The translations under genes were made by a program, and so were the position numbers. 64,000 bases of DNA, taken from NCBI RefSeq assembly GCF_030651495.1, contig NZ_JAUSFI010000072.1, positions 36,649-100,648 on the forward strand, given 5' to 3'. How positions within the stretch are numbered: the stretch's first letter is position 1; every line of letters starts with the position of its first letter. The notes beneath the pieces were generated by a model. It had not been told where the DNA came from. It did not search any database and worked only from the letters and a program-made list of their open reading frames with translations. Positions 40,805 through 50,958 of this stretch are shown in pieces. The stretch comes from Undibacterium sp. GTDB taxonomy: Bacteria > Pseudomonadota > Gammaproteobacteria > Burkholderiales > Burkholderiaceae_D.

Positions 40805-43501
40805 TTACACTGTCACCGGATTTGGTTTTTCTGCATTGATACCATATTTGGCAATCGCTTGCGCCACCACGGATGCCGACAAGGCACCTTCATCGGCCAG
40901 CGATTTCAATGCAGCAATCACGACAAAGTAACGGTTCACCTCAAAGAATTCGCGCAATTTGGCGCGAGAATCGGAGCGACCAAACCCGTCGGTACCCAAG
41001 ACTTTATAGCTACGTCCTTTAGGAACAAAAGCACGCACCTGTTCGGCAAAAGTACGCATGTAATCGGTGGAGACCACAATAGGGCCCTGCGTATCTTTCA
41101 GACATTGCGTGATGTAAGGCAGACGCGCTTCATCGGTAGGATGCAGCATATTCCAGCGCTCTGCATCCTGGCCATCACGTGCCAGCAAGGTAAACGATGG
41201 TGCAGACCAGACGTCAGCGGCTATACCCCAGTCAGCAAACAGCAAATCGGCAGCGGCAATCACTTCACGCAAGATCGTGCCAGAACCCATCAATTGCACG
41301 CGGTGCTTGGTGGTTTCTGCGGACTTTTGCAATTGGTACAGACCCTTGATGATGCCTTCCTCTTGCCCTTCCTTTAAACCTGGATGACTGTAGTTCTCGT
41401 TCATGATCGTAATGTAATAGAACACGTCTTCCTGATTAGTGACCATGCGGCGCAGGCCGTCGTGGATGATGACCGCCACTTCATGCGCAAAAGTGGGATC
41501 GTAAGGAACACAGTTAGGAATCGTCGACGCCAGCACATGGCTATGGCCATCTTCATGCTGCAAGCCTTCACCGTTCAGGGTAGTACGACCGGCAGTACCG
41601 GCCATCAGGAAGCCGCGTGAACGCATATCACCTGCCGCCCAAGCCAGATCGCCGACACGCTGCAAGCCGAACATCGAGTAGTAGGTGTAAAACGGAATCA
41701 TGACGCGGTTATTGGTCGAGTAGGATGTCGCCGCGGCGATCCATGAACTCATCCCGCCTGCCTCATTAATCCCCTCTTGCAGAATCTGGCCGGCCTTGTC
41801 TTCGCGGTAGTACATGACCTGGTCTTTATCAACCGGTTCGTACAACTGCCCTACCTGGCTAAAAATACCGATCTGACGGAACAGACCTTCCATACCAAAG
41901 GTGCGTGATTCGTCGACCATGATAGGAACAATGCGCTGACCCAAGCTTGCATCGCGCAGCAAGGTAGTCAGCACGCGTACATAAGCAGCAGTGGTTGAAA
42001 TTTCACGGCCTTCGGCGGTCGGCTCCAGCATTGCATGGAAGGCCGTCAACTCTGGCACCACCAGTTGTTCATCGGCTTTTTGACGGCGCTGTGGCAGGTA
42101 ACCGCCCAAGGCGGCACGACGCTCTTGCAGATACTTCATCTCTGGCGTGTCATCCGCCGGTTTGAAGAAAGGGATCTCTGGCAATTGCTCATCCGAGATT
42201 GGCAATTGAAAACGATCGCGCAAGGCTTTAATGGCGTCGTCATCGAGTTTCTTGGTGTTGTGTGCAGTATTTCGCGCTTCACCGGATTTACCGAAGCCAA
42301 AGCCTTTAATGCTTTTGACCAACAATACAGTTGGCTGGCCTTTGTGTTCTTGCGCCACTTTAAAGGCAGCGTAAATCTTATGCGGATCATGGCCACCACG
42401 GGTCAGGTGCCAGATATCGTCGTCTGACATCTGAGCGACCATCTCGAGCAACTTGGGGTGTTTGCCAAAGAAATTGGCACGGACAAAAGCGCCGTCTTTG
42501 GCTTTGTAATTCTGATACTCACCATCGACGGTTTCCATCATTACTTTTTGCAGAAGACCATCTTTATCCTTGGCCAACAACGCATCCCACCCGGCGCCCC
42601 AGATTACTTTAACCACGTTCCAGCCAGCACCACGAAAATCAGATTCCAATTCCTGGATGATTTTGCCGTTGCCGCGTACAGGGCCATCGAGCCGTTGCAG
42701 ATTACAGTTGACCACGATGACCAGATTATCGAGTTGCTCGCGCCCTGCCATACCAATCGCGCCCATCGATTCCGGCTCATCCATCTCGCCATCACCGCAG
42801 AATGCCCAGACCTTACGCTTTTCGGTATCGGCGATGCCGCGTGCATGCAGATACTTCAAGAAGCGCGCCTGATAGATCGACATCAGAGGCCCCAAGCCCA
42901 TGGATACGGTAGGGAACTGCCAAAAATCAGGCATCAGTTTTGGATGCGGATAAGAAGATAGCCCCTTGCCATCGACTTCGCGGCGGAAGTGCAGCAATTG
43001 ATCTTCCGTCAAACGGCCTTCAAGGAAAGCGCGCGCATACACACCCGGTGAGGAGTGCCCCTGGATGTAAAGTAAATCGCCACCATGATCTTCGGTAGGC
43101 GCATGCCAGAAGTGATTGAAACCGATGCCAAGCATATTCGCCAACGAAGCAAAGCTGGACAGGTGACCGCCCAGATCGCCATCCAGACGGTTCGCCTTGA
43201 CCACCATCGCCATGGCGTTCCAGCGCATCATCGAGCGCAGTTTTTCTTCGATTTCCAAATTGCCAGGGCAATGTGCGCCGACATCTGCCGGTATCGTATT
43301 GACATACGCAGTGTTACTGGAAAAAGGAATATGTGAGCCACGACGGCGCGCCAGATCGACCATACGCTCCATCAGGTAATGGGCGCGCTCAGGCCCTTCG
43401 TTTGCAATGACAGACTCTAGCGCAGCTAACCATTCGTTGGTTTCGACTACATCGGGATCATTGATGGCTTGCGCCAAAACTTGGTCTATCTGGGGTGACA
43501 T
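40805..43501 (-). CDS. aceE: Pyruvate dehydrogenase E1 component (homodimeric)
   Basis: An 898-residue thiamine-diphosphate enzyme. Signature regions: HFWHAPTEDHGGDLLYIQGHSSPGVYAR, the ThDP-binding GDGEMDEPESMGAIG (about residues 231-245) with its metal-binding ...NCNLQRLDGPVRGN, and the C-terminal transketolase-like part (STTAAYVRVL, GEGLQHEDGHSHV, VLGTDGFGRSDSRAKLREFFEVNR). It decarboxylates pyruvate and reductively acetylates E2. First gene of the operon. Confidence 0.97.
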   Translation of the reverse strand: MSPQIDQVLAQAINDPDVVETNEWLAALESVIANEGPERAHYLMERMVDLARRRGSHIPFSSNTAYVNTIPADVGAHCPGNLEIEEKLRSMMRWNAMAMVVKANRLDGDLGGHLSSFASLANMLGIGFNHFWHAPTEDHGGDLLYIQGHSSPGVYARAFLEGRLTEDQLLHFRREVDGKGLSSYPHPKLMPDFWQFPTVSMGLGPLMSIYQARFLKYLHARGIADTEKRKVWAFCGDGEMDEPESMGAIGMAGREQLDNLVIVVNCNLQRLDGPVRGNGKIIQELESDFRGAGWNVVKVIWGAGWDALLAKDKDGLLQKVMMETVDGEYQNYKAKDGAFVRANFFGKHPKLLEMVAQMSDDDIWHLTRGGHDPHKIYAAFKVAQEHKGQPTVLLVKSIKGFGFGKSGEARNTAHNTKKLDDDAIKALRDRFQLPISDEQLPEIPFFKPADDTPEMKYLQERRAALGGYLPQRRQKADEQLVVPELTAFHAMLEPTAEGREISTTAAYVRVLTTLLRDASLGQRIVPIMVDESRTFGMEGLFRQIGIFSQVGQLYEPVDKDQVMYYREDKAGQILQEGINEAGGMSSWIAAATSYSTNNRVMIPFYTYYSMFGLQRVGDLAWAAGDMRSRGFLMAGTAGRTTLNGEGLQHEDGHSHVLASTIPNCVPYDPTFAHEVAVIIHDGLRRMVTNQEDVFYYITIMNENYSHPGLKEGQEEGIIKGLYQLQKSAETTKHRVQLMGSGTILREVIAAADLLFADWGIAADVWSAPSFTLLARDGQDAERWNMLHPTDEARLPYITQCLKDTQGPIVVSTDYMRTFAEQVRAFVPKGRSYKVLGTDGFGRSDSRAKLREFFEVNRYFVVIAALKSLADEGALSASVVAQAIAKYGINAEKPNPVTV

Positions 43502-43946
43502 ATTTGAGTCTCCTATTTCCTGTTAGATGCGCTTTTTCAATATCGCGCAACGGGGCGTAATGATAAATTAAAGCCTGGCTTTTGTTAGTGCAAGCATTTT
43601 AACAGGAGTTTTTTAATTTTTCAAATAGCGATATTCAATACCATAATGTGATATTTTCATTGCAGTGCAAAATATTTTTAATGATTCCTGAGAAAATACC
43701 ATTCCTATCTTGAGCATCTTATTTTTTGCATCGCAGCATTCATGCGCACTCTGGAGCATAAATGGCTTGAAACCCGCATGAATAGTGCGCTCATCGGTTT
43801 AAATCTCGATAGATGAAAGCCTGTAAAAAAAATGCCCCGCAAGGTTATCAATACGATTGTCATTCCCATCCGTCACCTTTAGCAACGCATCCCTTATAAT
43901 CTCGCATTAAACGTCATTCTTCTCCCCCTATCCAAATAAGCCCACC
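43502..43946. other. Divergent intergenic region aceE-folD with hairpin repeat
   Basis: A 445-bp gap. It holds AT-rich sequence upstream of aceE (43570-43700), a degenerate copy of the dispersed repeat (about 43730-43798) and the folD promoter region. A pyruvate-responsive (PdhR-like) operator was not recognised. Confidence 0.5.
43730..43798. repeat. Dispersed hairpin repeat, copy 3 (degenerate)
   Basis: The right arm AACCCGCATGAATAGTGCGC is well preserved. The left arm retains only GCATTCATGCG and a separate GCGCACT. Same orientation and loop placement as copies 1 and 2. Confidence 0.65.
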
Positions 43947-44792
43947 ATGACAGCCCAAATCATTAGCGGAACCCAGCTCTCCCAACAAATTCGTGCCGAT
44001 GTAAAACTGCGCGCCGCTGCCCTGACCGCCAAAGGCAAGCAACCCGGCCTGGCAGTGATCTTAGTTGGTGAGAATCCGGCATCACAGGTCTATGTCCGCA
44101 ATAAAGTTAAAGCATGTGAAGATTGCGGGTTCTATTCCGTACTCGAAAAATACGACGCAGATCTGAGCGAAACAGCATTGCTTGAACACATCGCTCGCCT
44201 GAACCTCGACCCAAAAATCAACGGCATCCTGGTGCAACTGCCCTTGCCTGCGCATATTGATGCCAATAAGGTGATAGAAGCGATTGCGGCGGAAAAAGAT
44301 GTCGATGGTTTTCATATCAGTAACGCTGGTTTGTTAATGACAGGCCAGCCATTATTCCGCCCCTGCACCCCGTATGGCGTAATGAAGATGTTGGAATCTA
44401 TTAACTACCCGGTACGCGGCGCGAACGCGGTGGTGGTCGGTGCTTCCAATATCGTCGGCAAACCGCAAGCCATGTTGCTCTTGCAGGCCGGTGCCACCGT
44501 CACCATCTGTAATTCCAAGACCCGCGATCTGGGCTACCACACGCGCAACGCCGATATTTTGGTGGTTGCCACAGGCAAGCGGAACATTGTGACTGCCGAT
44601 ATGGTCAAACCAGGCGCCGTCGTACTTGACGTTGGCATGAACCGCGACGACGAAGGGAAATTGTGCGGCGATGTCGATTTCACCCCAGTCAAAGAAGTGG
44701 CGGGTTACATTACACCAGTGCCAGGTGGCGTGGGTCCGATGACCATTACCATGCTGTTAGTTAACACGATTGAAGCTGCCGAAAGAAACTAA
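43947..44792 (+). CDS. folD: Bifunctional methylenetetrahydrofolate dehydrogenase/cyclohydrolase
   Basis: A 281-residue protein. Motifs: [17 protein letters not shown] with the active-site lysine, [54 protein letters not shown] and [18 protein letters not shown]. It interconverts 5,10-methylene-, methenyl- and 10-formyl-tetrahydrofolate in the cytoplasm. The next gene starts 1 bp after its stop. Confidence 0.97.
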   Translation: MTAQIISGTQLSQQIRADVKLRAAALTAKGKQPGLAVILVGENPASQVYVRNKVKACEDCGFYSVLEKYDADLSETALLEHIARLNLDPKINGILVQLPLPAHIDANKVIEAIAAEKDVDGFHISNAGLLMTGQPLFRPCTPYGVMKMLESINYPVRGANAVVVGASNIVGKPQAMLLLQAGATVTICNSKTRDLGYHTRNADILVVATGKRNIVTADMVKPGAVVLDVGMNRDDEGKLCGDVDFTPVKEVAGYITPVPGGVGPMTITMLLVNTIEAAERN

Positions 44793-44793
44793 A

Positions 44794-46866
44794 ATGACCT
44801 CACAAAATTCTTCCAATCCCCTGCTCGACTTTAGCGACCTGCCACGTTTTTCTGCCATACAACCAGAGCACGTCACACCGGCCATGGATGTATTACTAGA
44901 AGCAAACCGTGCCGTAGTCGCCCAACTAGAGCAAAATGCACCGCCGGTGACCTGGGAGAATTTTGTCGAGCCGCTGGAGAACGCGACCGAGCAACTAGGC
45001 CGCGCCTGGAGCATCATCGGTCACCTCAATGCCGTGGTTGACACGCCAGAGCTGCGCGCTACTTATAACGAGAACCAGCCAAAAATCACCGAATTCTGGA
45101 CCGAGCTAGGCCAGAATCTGGTCCTGTTTGACAAATATAAAGCCTTGCAGGCGGATCCTCATTTCGCCAGTTTGCCACCCGCCAGAAAAACCATCATCAT
45201 CAACGCGATCCGCGACTTTCGTCTCAGCGGTGCCGAGTTGGCTGATGATAAAAAGCTGCGCTATGCCGAGATACAAGAAAAACAAGCGGCACTGTCCACC
45301 AAATTTTCTGAAAATGTACTGGATGCAACTAATGCCTACGGCCTGTTTATAGAGAACACGGATGAATTGGCTGGCTTGCCGGAAGACGTAGTACAGGCGG
45401 CAAAAAATGCAGCGCAAGCAGACGACAAACCAGGTTACAAATTTACCCTGCATTTTCCGTCTTACTTCCCGGTCTTGCAATACGCCGACAACCGCGCCTT
45501 GCGCGAAACTATCTATAGAGCCAATGCCACCAAAGCGTCTGAGTTGGGCGCAAAACCGGAGTGGGACAACACCGCCATCATTAATGAATTGCTAGAACTG
45601 CGCAAAGAAGAGGCGCTTTTACTCGGTTATCAAAATTTTGCCGAAGTCTCTTTAGTCGCGAAAATGGCAGAAACGCCGACTCAAGTCAGCCAGTTTTTGC
45701 TTGATCTGGCCGAACGCGCCAAACCGTTTGCTGAAAACGACCTGGCAGAATTGCGCGCTTTCGCCAAAGAGCATCTGGGTATAGATGATTTACAAGCCTG
45801 GGATAGCACCTACGCATCCGAAAAACTGCGCGAGCAACGCTATGCGTTTTCTGAACAAGAAGTGAAACAATACTTCCCTGAGCATAAGGTAGTCGCTGGC
45901 TTATTCCGCGTGATCCAGACGCTGTTTGCCGTCGATATTAAGCTCGATAGCGCCACGACCTGGCACCCGAATGTGAAATTTTATCGTCTTGAAAAAGACG
46001 GTGAGCTCATCGGTCAATTCTATCTGGATCTGTATGCGCGCAATGGCAAGCGTGGCGGCGCCTGGATGGATGATGCACGCGGCCGTCGTCTGACTGCGAG
46101 CGGCATACAAACACCGGTCGCGTATCTGACATGCAATTTTAGTGAGCCAGTCACGACGGATGGCATCAGCAAACCTGCGACCTTCACTCACGATGAAGTC
46201 ATCACGCTATTCCATGAATTTGGCCACGGCTTGCATCATTTGCTGACCAAGGTAGAAGACTTATCGGTCTCCGGTATCTCGGGTGTGGAATGGGATGCGG
46301 TGGAACTGCCTTCGCAATTCATGGAAAACTTTTGCTGGGAATGGGATGTCTTACAACACATGACAGCGCATGCCGATACCGGCGAAACCTTGCCGCGTGC
46401 GCTGTACGATAAGATGATCGCGGCAAAGAATTTTCAATCCGGCATGCAAACTTTGCGTCAGGTCGAATTCTCCTTGTTTGATCTGCGCCTGCATGATGAC
46501 GCCCATCCTGGCGGCAAACATCTGGTCCAAGATATACTTAATACCGTTAGAGAACAGGTGTCGGTATTTACGCCGCCAGAATTTAATCGATTCCAACATT
46601 CTTTCGGTCACATTTTTGCCGGCGGCTATGCGGCCGGCTACTTCAGCTATAAGTGGGCTGAAGTGTTATCTGCGGACGCCTATGGTGCTTTTGAAGAAGC
46701 CGCGAAAATCGAAGGAAGTACGCTCTCTCGTTCGGCCGGAAAAAAATTCCAGACCGAAGTACTCGAAGTAGGTGGATCGAGGCCTGCGATAGCATCCTTC
46801 CGTGCGTTCCGCGGACGCGATCCGTCCATTGATGCCTTGTTGCGCCATAGCGGCATGACCAACTAA
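44794..46866 (+). CDS. prlC: Oligopeptidase A (M3 family)
   Basis: A 690-residue protein from ATG 44794; an alternative in-frame start inside folD is ignored. The M3 zinc motif HEFGHGLHHLL lies in DEVITLFHEFGHGLHH, with ELPSQFMENFCWEW supplying the third ligand. It degrades signal and other peptides in the cytoplasm. It is co-transcribed with folD (1-bp gap). Confidence 0.95.
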   Translation: MTSQNSSNPLLDFSDLPRFSAIQPEHVTPAMDVLLEANRAVVAQLEQNAPPVTWENFVEPLENATEQLGRAWSIIGHLNAVVDTPELRATYNENQPKITEFWTELGQNLVLFDKYKALQADPHFASLPPARKTIIINAIRDFRLSGAELADDKKLRYAEIQEKQAALSTKFSENVLDATNAYGLFIENTDELAGLPEDVVQAAKNAAQADDKPGYKFTLHFPSYFPVLQYADNRALRETIYRANATKASELGAKPEWDNTAIINELLELRKEEALLLGYQNFAEVSLVAKMAETPTQVSQFLLDLAERAKPFAENDLAELRAFAKEHLGIDDLQAWDSTYASEKLREQRYAFSEQEVKQYFPEHKVVAGLFRVIQTLFAVDIKLDSATTWHPNVKFYRLEKDGELIGQFYLDLYARNGKRGGAWMDDARGRRLTASGIQTPVAYLTCNFSEPVTTDGISKPATFTHDEVITLFHEFGHGLHHLLTKVEDLSVSGISGVEWDAVELPSQFMENFCWEWDVLQHMTAHADTGETLPRALYDKMIAAKNFQSGMQTLRQVEFSLFDLRLHDDAHPGGKHLVQDILNTVREQVSVFTPPEFNRFQHSFGHIFAGGYAAGYFSYKWAEVLSADAYGAFEEAAKIEGSTLSRSAGKKFQTEVLEVGGSRPAIASFRAFRGRDPSIDALLRHSGMTN

Positions 46867-46885
46867 ATTTTAAGGAGGCGAAGCA

Positions 46886-47491
46886 ATGAAGTTACGCATA
46901 CTATTCAATGGCAGCTGTCTATTAGTCAGCTGTTTACTAGCCAACAGCGCCTTTGCCGAGTTATATAAATGGGTAGGAGCCGATGGTAAGGTGACTTATA
47001 GTGATATACCGCCTCCTGCGAACGCCAAACGGATTGAAACCAAATCCATCAGCAGCGATGCACCAGGCATTAACCTACCTCCCGAACTAGCAACTGCCGT
47101 CGCGCAAAATCCCGTCACGCTATATGTCGCCCCATCATGCATTCCATGCAATGACGGACGCGTCCTGCTGAAACAGTTAGGCATCCCATTTTCTGAAAAA
47201 ACCGTCATCACCAATGAAGATATCAACAAGTTGAAACAAATCAGTGGCGATACGCAATTGCCTTTACTGCTGATCAGCAACAGTAAGTTCCGTGGTTTTG
47301 ATAGCGCCGAATGGCGAACTACACTCAGCAGTGCTGGCTATCCTGAAACCAATAAACTGCCGAAAGACTATCGCTATCCGGCAGCAGAGCCTGCCGCGCC
47401 AGTGCCGCCTCCAGCAGTCAAAAAAGAGGTGAAAAAAACTGATCCGGAACCGAAACCCAAGCAAGCCACAGAATCAGGCATCCGTTTTTAA
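46886..47491 (+). CDS. Exported DUF4124-glutaredoxin fusion protein
   Basis: A 201-residue protein with a strong AAGGAGG site. A signal peptide ends near NSAFAELY. DUF4124 follows (LYKWVGADGKVTYSDIPPP), then a glutaredoxin-like domain: VTLYVAPSCIPCNDGRVLLKQ with the redox motif C-I-P-C, and GDTQLPLLLISNSKFRGFD containing the cis-Pro. A Pro/Lys-rich tail follows. A periplasmic thiol-disulfide or glutathionylation role is likely. Downstream of prlC by 19 bp. Confidence 0.88.
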   Translation: MKLRILFNGSCLLVSCLLANSAFAELYKWVGADGKVTYSDIPPPANAKRIETKSISSDAPGINLPPELATAVAQNPVTLYVAPSCIPCNDGRVLLKQLGIPFSEKTVITNEDINKLKQISGDTQLPLLLISNSKFRGFDSAEWRTTLSSAGYPETNKLPKDYRYPAAEPAAPVPPPAVKKEVKKTDPEPKPKQATESGIRF

Positions 47492-47507
47492 AGATGGGGC
47501 GCCAACC

Positions 47508-47933
47508 ATGACCAGAATAGATTTTCACAGTAAGGTAACAGACAAAATTATTTATACCTGTCGCCTCATCCGCAAAGCCAGAGCGGCCAACTGTCGCGTC
47601 ATCGTGTTTGATAGCGACAGCAGCCAACTGGAATTACTCAATCAGGCACTGTGGTCGTTTTCGGAAACCGATTTTTTGCCGCATGTCTTAATCAACGACC
47701 CGCTGGCGGCGCAAACGCCTATCATTTTGACGGATGATGACAAAGCAGACTTCCCACATCACGAGCTGCTGATTAACCTGACCCAGAGTACGCCCAAGGA
47801 TTTCAGCCGCTTTCAACGCATGATCGAGATCATCTCCAGCGATCCGCAAGATACACAAGCCGGACGCGAGCGCTTTCGCAGTTATCTGCAACAAGGTCTA
47901 GCACCATCCCATATAGACGCAAAACCATCATGA
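47508..47933 (+). CDS. holC: DNA polymerase III subunit chi
   Basis: A 141-residue protein: DFHSKVTDKIIYTCRLIRKARAANCRVIVF, LNQALWSFSETDFLPHV and PIILTDDD are typical for HolC. It binds SSB and HolD in the clamp-loader complex. It overlaps the next gene by 4 bp (ATGA). Confidence 0.92.
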   Translation: MTRIDFHSKVTDKIIYTCRLIRKARAANCRVIVFDSDSSQLELLNQALWSFSETDFLPHVLINDPLAAQTPIILTDDDKADFPHHELLINLTQSTPKDFSRFQRMIEIISSDPQDTQAGRERFRSYLQQGLAPSHIDAKPS

Positions 47934-48286
47934 ACAATCAAATCGATTCCAGCATCCCAGTCCTGACCGAAATCATTCATTTTGACACTGAACCAATTAC
48001 AACGAATTCTGCAGACCACGCTATTTTATCGGCCTTAGCCGAAGATATTAATGAAGATAAATGGCAGCATCTAGAACAAACGCTACGTGAAAATGTTTTG
48101 CGTCAGGTTTTGTCACGCGTCGATTTTGTACTAGAGCACCGGGTGCGAGATAGTTTGGCTGATGTATTACAAACAGCAGTAGAAAGTCTCGCCATTGAAA
48201 TACGCACAGGCTTGCACAAGACCATGGAAGAAGTAATCACTCGTGCAGTAACGCAAGAAATTACCAAAGCAAAAATAACAAAATAA
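47930..48286 (+). CDS. Small acidic/helical protein downstream of holC
   Basis: A 118-residue protein with an acidic N-terminus and a helical C-terminal half (LEQTLRENVLRQVLSRVDFVLEHRVRDSLADVLQ). It is coupled to holC by ATGA. Proteins of this type (DUF2486-like) follow holC in many Burkholderiales. No membrane segment; function unknown. Confidence 0.75.
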   Translation: MNNQIDSSIPVLTEIIHFDTEPITTNSADHAILSALAEDINEDKWQHLEQTLRENVLRQVLSRVDFVLEHRVRDSLADVLQTAVESLAIEIRTGLHKTMEEVITRAVTQEITKAKITK

Positions 48287-48430
48287 AACATTGCCGCATT
48301 ATATTTTTTATTAATAAACATAATTAGTGAAAATTATTTCAAAAATAAAAAATAACCCGAGCTTATTGACTACATTAAAAAGCAATTACTTTCTACAATC
48401 TTGCTATTGAACACGCGGAGATTTCCACTC

Positions 48431-49735
48431 ATGAAAGTCATTGTTTTAGGCTCTGGCATTATCGGTACATCGTCTGCCTGGTTTTTAAAAAAAGCGGGAC
48501 ATGATGTCACAGTCATAGAGCGCCAACCAGGTGCGGCACAAGAAACCAGTTTTGCCAACGGAGGGCAGATCTCCGTCTCTCATGCAGAACCTTGGGCGAA
48601 TCCGTCTGCACCATGGAAGGTATTAAAATGGCTGGGAAAAGACGATGCGCCGTTGCTATTCCGCCCTCGCCCCGAGTTGTTGCAATGGCTATGGGGGTTA
48701 AGTTTTTTGCGCGAATGTACGCAAAAACGAACCGATGAAAATATCCGTCAGATCGTCGCTATATCGGAATACAGCCGTCAGACACTGCAAGCCGTGCGTG
48801 CCGAAACCGGCATAGACTATGATTGCCTGACCAAAGGCATACTACATTTCTACACCGACCAAAAAGAATTTGACACGTCTCTTCACTCAGCCAAACTGAT
48901 GCGTGATCTGGGTTGCCCGCGTAACTCTATACAGGCTGACGAAGTCGTAAAAATTGAACCTGCACTGGCAAGTATTCGCGACAAAATCGTCGGCGGTGAT
49001 TATACCGAAACCGATGAGTCTGGCGACGTTTACAAATTCACCCATGGTCTGGCCAAGAAAGCCGCCGAAGCGGGAGTCGATTTTCAATTCAATACCACGG
49101 TCACTCGGTTGCTGACCGAAGGCAGTGGTGTCTCTGCCAAAATTATGGGCGTTGAAGTCATTGATGGGGAGGGACGTCACAAGGTCTTGCGCGCCGATGC
49201 ATTCGTGATAGCAATGGGGTGTTTTTCTCAGCCGCTATTAAAGCCATTGGGCGTAAATCTAATGATTTATCCAGGCAAGGGTTACTCCGCCACCTACCAG
49301 ATCATCAACCCGGACCAAGCGCCTAGCGTCTCGCTAACGGATGATGGCTATAAACTGGTGGTCTCCCGTTTAGGTGATCGCCTGCGCGTGGCAGGCACCT
49401 GCGAAATCAATGGTTATTCGCGCGAACTGAATACCGCACGCTGTGAAGCCATTACCCGGCGTACACGCGAATTATTTCCCACTGCCTGCAATTACGATGA
49501 CCCGACTTACTGGACTGGACTGCGCCCGTTAACACCATCGAATGTGCCATATATCGGAAAAACAAAATACAGCAATCTGTATCTCAATACTGGCCACGGC
49601 ACCTTAGGCTGGACTATGGGTGCCGGTTCCGGCCGGGCAATTGCGGACATCGTTTCTGGTCGCGCGCCCGAAGTCGATTTTAAATTCACAGGCATCGTGC
49701 AAGGAAATCCGGGGGCCACATTAGTGCCAGTGTAA
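48431..49735 (+). CDS. dadA: D-amino acid dehydrogenase
   Basis: A 434-residue flavoprotein from ATG 48431, preceded by GGAG. The FAD motif is VIVLGSGIIGTSSAWFLKKAG. Later TSFANGGQISVSHAEPW, LMIYPGKGYSATY, and HGTLGWTMGAGSGRAIAD are DadA-specific. It deaminates D-amino acids (mainly D-Ala) at the inner membrane, giving electrons to the quinone pool. No dadX racemase is adjacent. Confidence 0.95.
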   Translation: MKVIVLGSGIIGTSSAWFLKKAGHDVTVIERQPGAAQETSFANGGQISVSHAEPWANPSAPWKVLKWLGKDDAPLLFRPRPELLQWLWGLSFLRECTQKRTDENIRQIVAISEYSRQTLQAVRAETGIDYDCLTKGILHFYTDQKEFDTSLHSAKLMRDLGCPRNSIQADEVVKIEPALASIRDKIVGGDYTETDESGDVYKFTHGLAKKAAEAGVDFQFNTTVTRLLTEGSGVSAKIMGVEVIDGEGRHKVLRADAFVIAMGCFSQPLLKPLGVNLMIYPGKGYSATYQIINPDQAPSVSLTDDGYKLVVSRLGDRLRVAGTCEINGYSRELNTARCEAITRRTRELFPTACNYDDPTYWTGLRPLTPSNVPYIGKTKYSNLYLNTGHGTLGWTMGAGSGRAIADIVSGRAPEVDFKFTGIVQGNPGATLVPV

Positions 49736-49756
49736 TACCTGTATGGGAATAATATG

Positions 49757-49823
49757 AGCCACACTAACGCAATATTCATGTGGTTCTCAACGGCTTTTGC
49801 CGCCAGGCGCATGAATACTACGT
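49757..49823. repeat. Dispersed hairpin repeat, copy 5 (degenerate)
   Basis: GCCACACTAACGCAATATTC followed by ATGTGGTTCT matches the left arm of copies 1 and 4, with a few changes. The right arm is reduced to GCGCATGAATACTACG. It lies 22 bp after dadA. Confidence 0.5.
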
Positions 49824-49865
49824 TTTTTGCCAAAACTTTACTTCATCTATCTGTTTAGCTACATT

Positions 49866-50162
49866 TCAGATTACATTTTGCAAACGCATTGCCACACTCA
49901 TATCGCCAGATACTTTAAGTTTACCCGACATAAAGCCGTTTACAGGACTCAACTCACCCGACAGCATTGCGCTCAGATTTTCTAGTGTAATAATCACGGT
50001 ACAGCCGGCATCCAGATTCTCGTTACCCACAGCATTGGGAATCGCCAGCGCATCCACGTATACCACGCCATCAATGCCACAATCAAATTTAAGCGTAGCA
50101 TTGAGACGACTCTCGTCACCAACCTTGGCCCGAATTGCTTCTGTACATGCTTGCAGATCCAT
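49866..50162 (-). CDS. SCP2 sterol-binding domain protein
   Basis: A 98-residue protein. Almost the whole length is an SCP2-like domain: LNATLKFDCGIDGVVYVDALA, AGCTVIITLENLSAMLSGELSPVNGFMSGKLKVSGDMSVAMRLQNV. It binds lipids or hydrophobic ligands in the cytoplasm. No clear partner; a methyltransferase gene lies upstream on the same strand, 81 bp away. Confidence 0.85.
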   Translation of the reverse strand: MDLQACTEAIRAKVGDESRLNATLKFDCGIDGVVYVDALAIPNAVGNENLDAGCTVIITLENLSAMLSGELSPVNGFMSGKLKVSGDMSVAMRLQNVI

Positions 50163-50243
50163 CTTATTTCCCTTAAAAATGAAGTCATGTTAAATTACTG
50201 AAATGCATCATGCCTCTATTAAGAGGAACAATCCTTGGTAACT

Positions 50244-50894
50244 TTACTTCAGGATACAAGTTAGCATCCAGAAATACTCGGTTCTCACAATACGAATATC
50301 CCTCGCTGCCGCACCGATTTTTTTACGCAAGAAACTATCCGCCGGAAAATTCTTGACGATCTCTACCCGGCTACCGTCTTCCTGCATTCTTAACTGGTGG
50401 GTGTTACCTTCTAAATCGGTACGTGCAACTGGCCCACTACTTCCCTCGACGTAATTGTTGTCGATCAGCACCAGCATACTACCCTTACCTGCCGCCTTGC
50501 TAAATTGCGCTAACACATCAGCCTGTTCTTCGCGCTTAATATGTGACCACAAAAATCCTGCGAAACAAGCCGAATATTGGCTTGCTGTGGCGACAGGTAA
50601 AGCGAAGGTATCTGCCAGAGCAAACTGCACGCGCTCTGGTGGGTAGGCCTTGGCCTGTGCGATGTCTAGCATAGCTTGATTAATATCGGTGGCGAGCACT
50701 GATGTGGCTACAGGAGCATAACGTTCAGTCCAATAGCCAGTGCCGCAGGCGATTTCCAGTACACGTTGATTTTTCAATACTTCTGCAACCCGTTGCTGCA
50801 GTAGTTGCAAATCAGCCTGACGTTCCGGTTTCTGGTAAATGCTCTCGTAAGTGCTGGCACGCTGTGCGTAATATTTATTCATAGCTTCACGCAT
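50244..50894 (-). CDS. Class I SAM-dependent methyltransferase
   Basis: A 216-residue protein; a start at ATG 50882 (MNKYYAQRAS) is also plausible. The SAM-binding motif is VLEIACGTGYWTERYAPVA, with LATDINQAMLDIA and VQFALADTFALPV. It belongs to the small-molecule methyltransferase type (Methyltransf_11/25). Substrate unknown. Downstream of the cysB-like gene on the same strand. Confidence 0.88.
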   Translation of the reverse strand: MREAMNKYYAQRASTYESIYQKPERQADLQLLQQRVAEVLKNQRVLEIACGTGYWTERYAPVATSVLATDINQAMLDIAQAKAYPPERVQFALADTFALPVATASQYSACFAGFLWSHIKREEQADVLAQFSKAAGKGSMLVLIDNNYVEGSSGPVARTDLEGNTHQLRMQEDGSRVEIVKNFPADSFLRKKIGAAARDIRIVRTEYFWMLTCILK

Positions 50895-50958
50895 AATTTT
50901 TCTCTCTACTTGTTATTTCTTGTTATTTCTTGTTATTCACGGATCAGCGTCTGCATCT

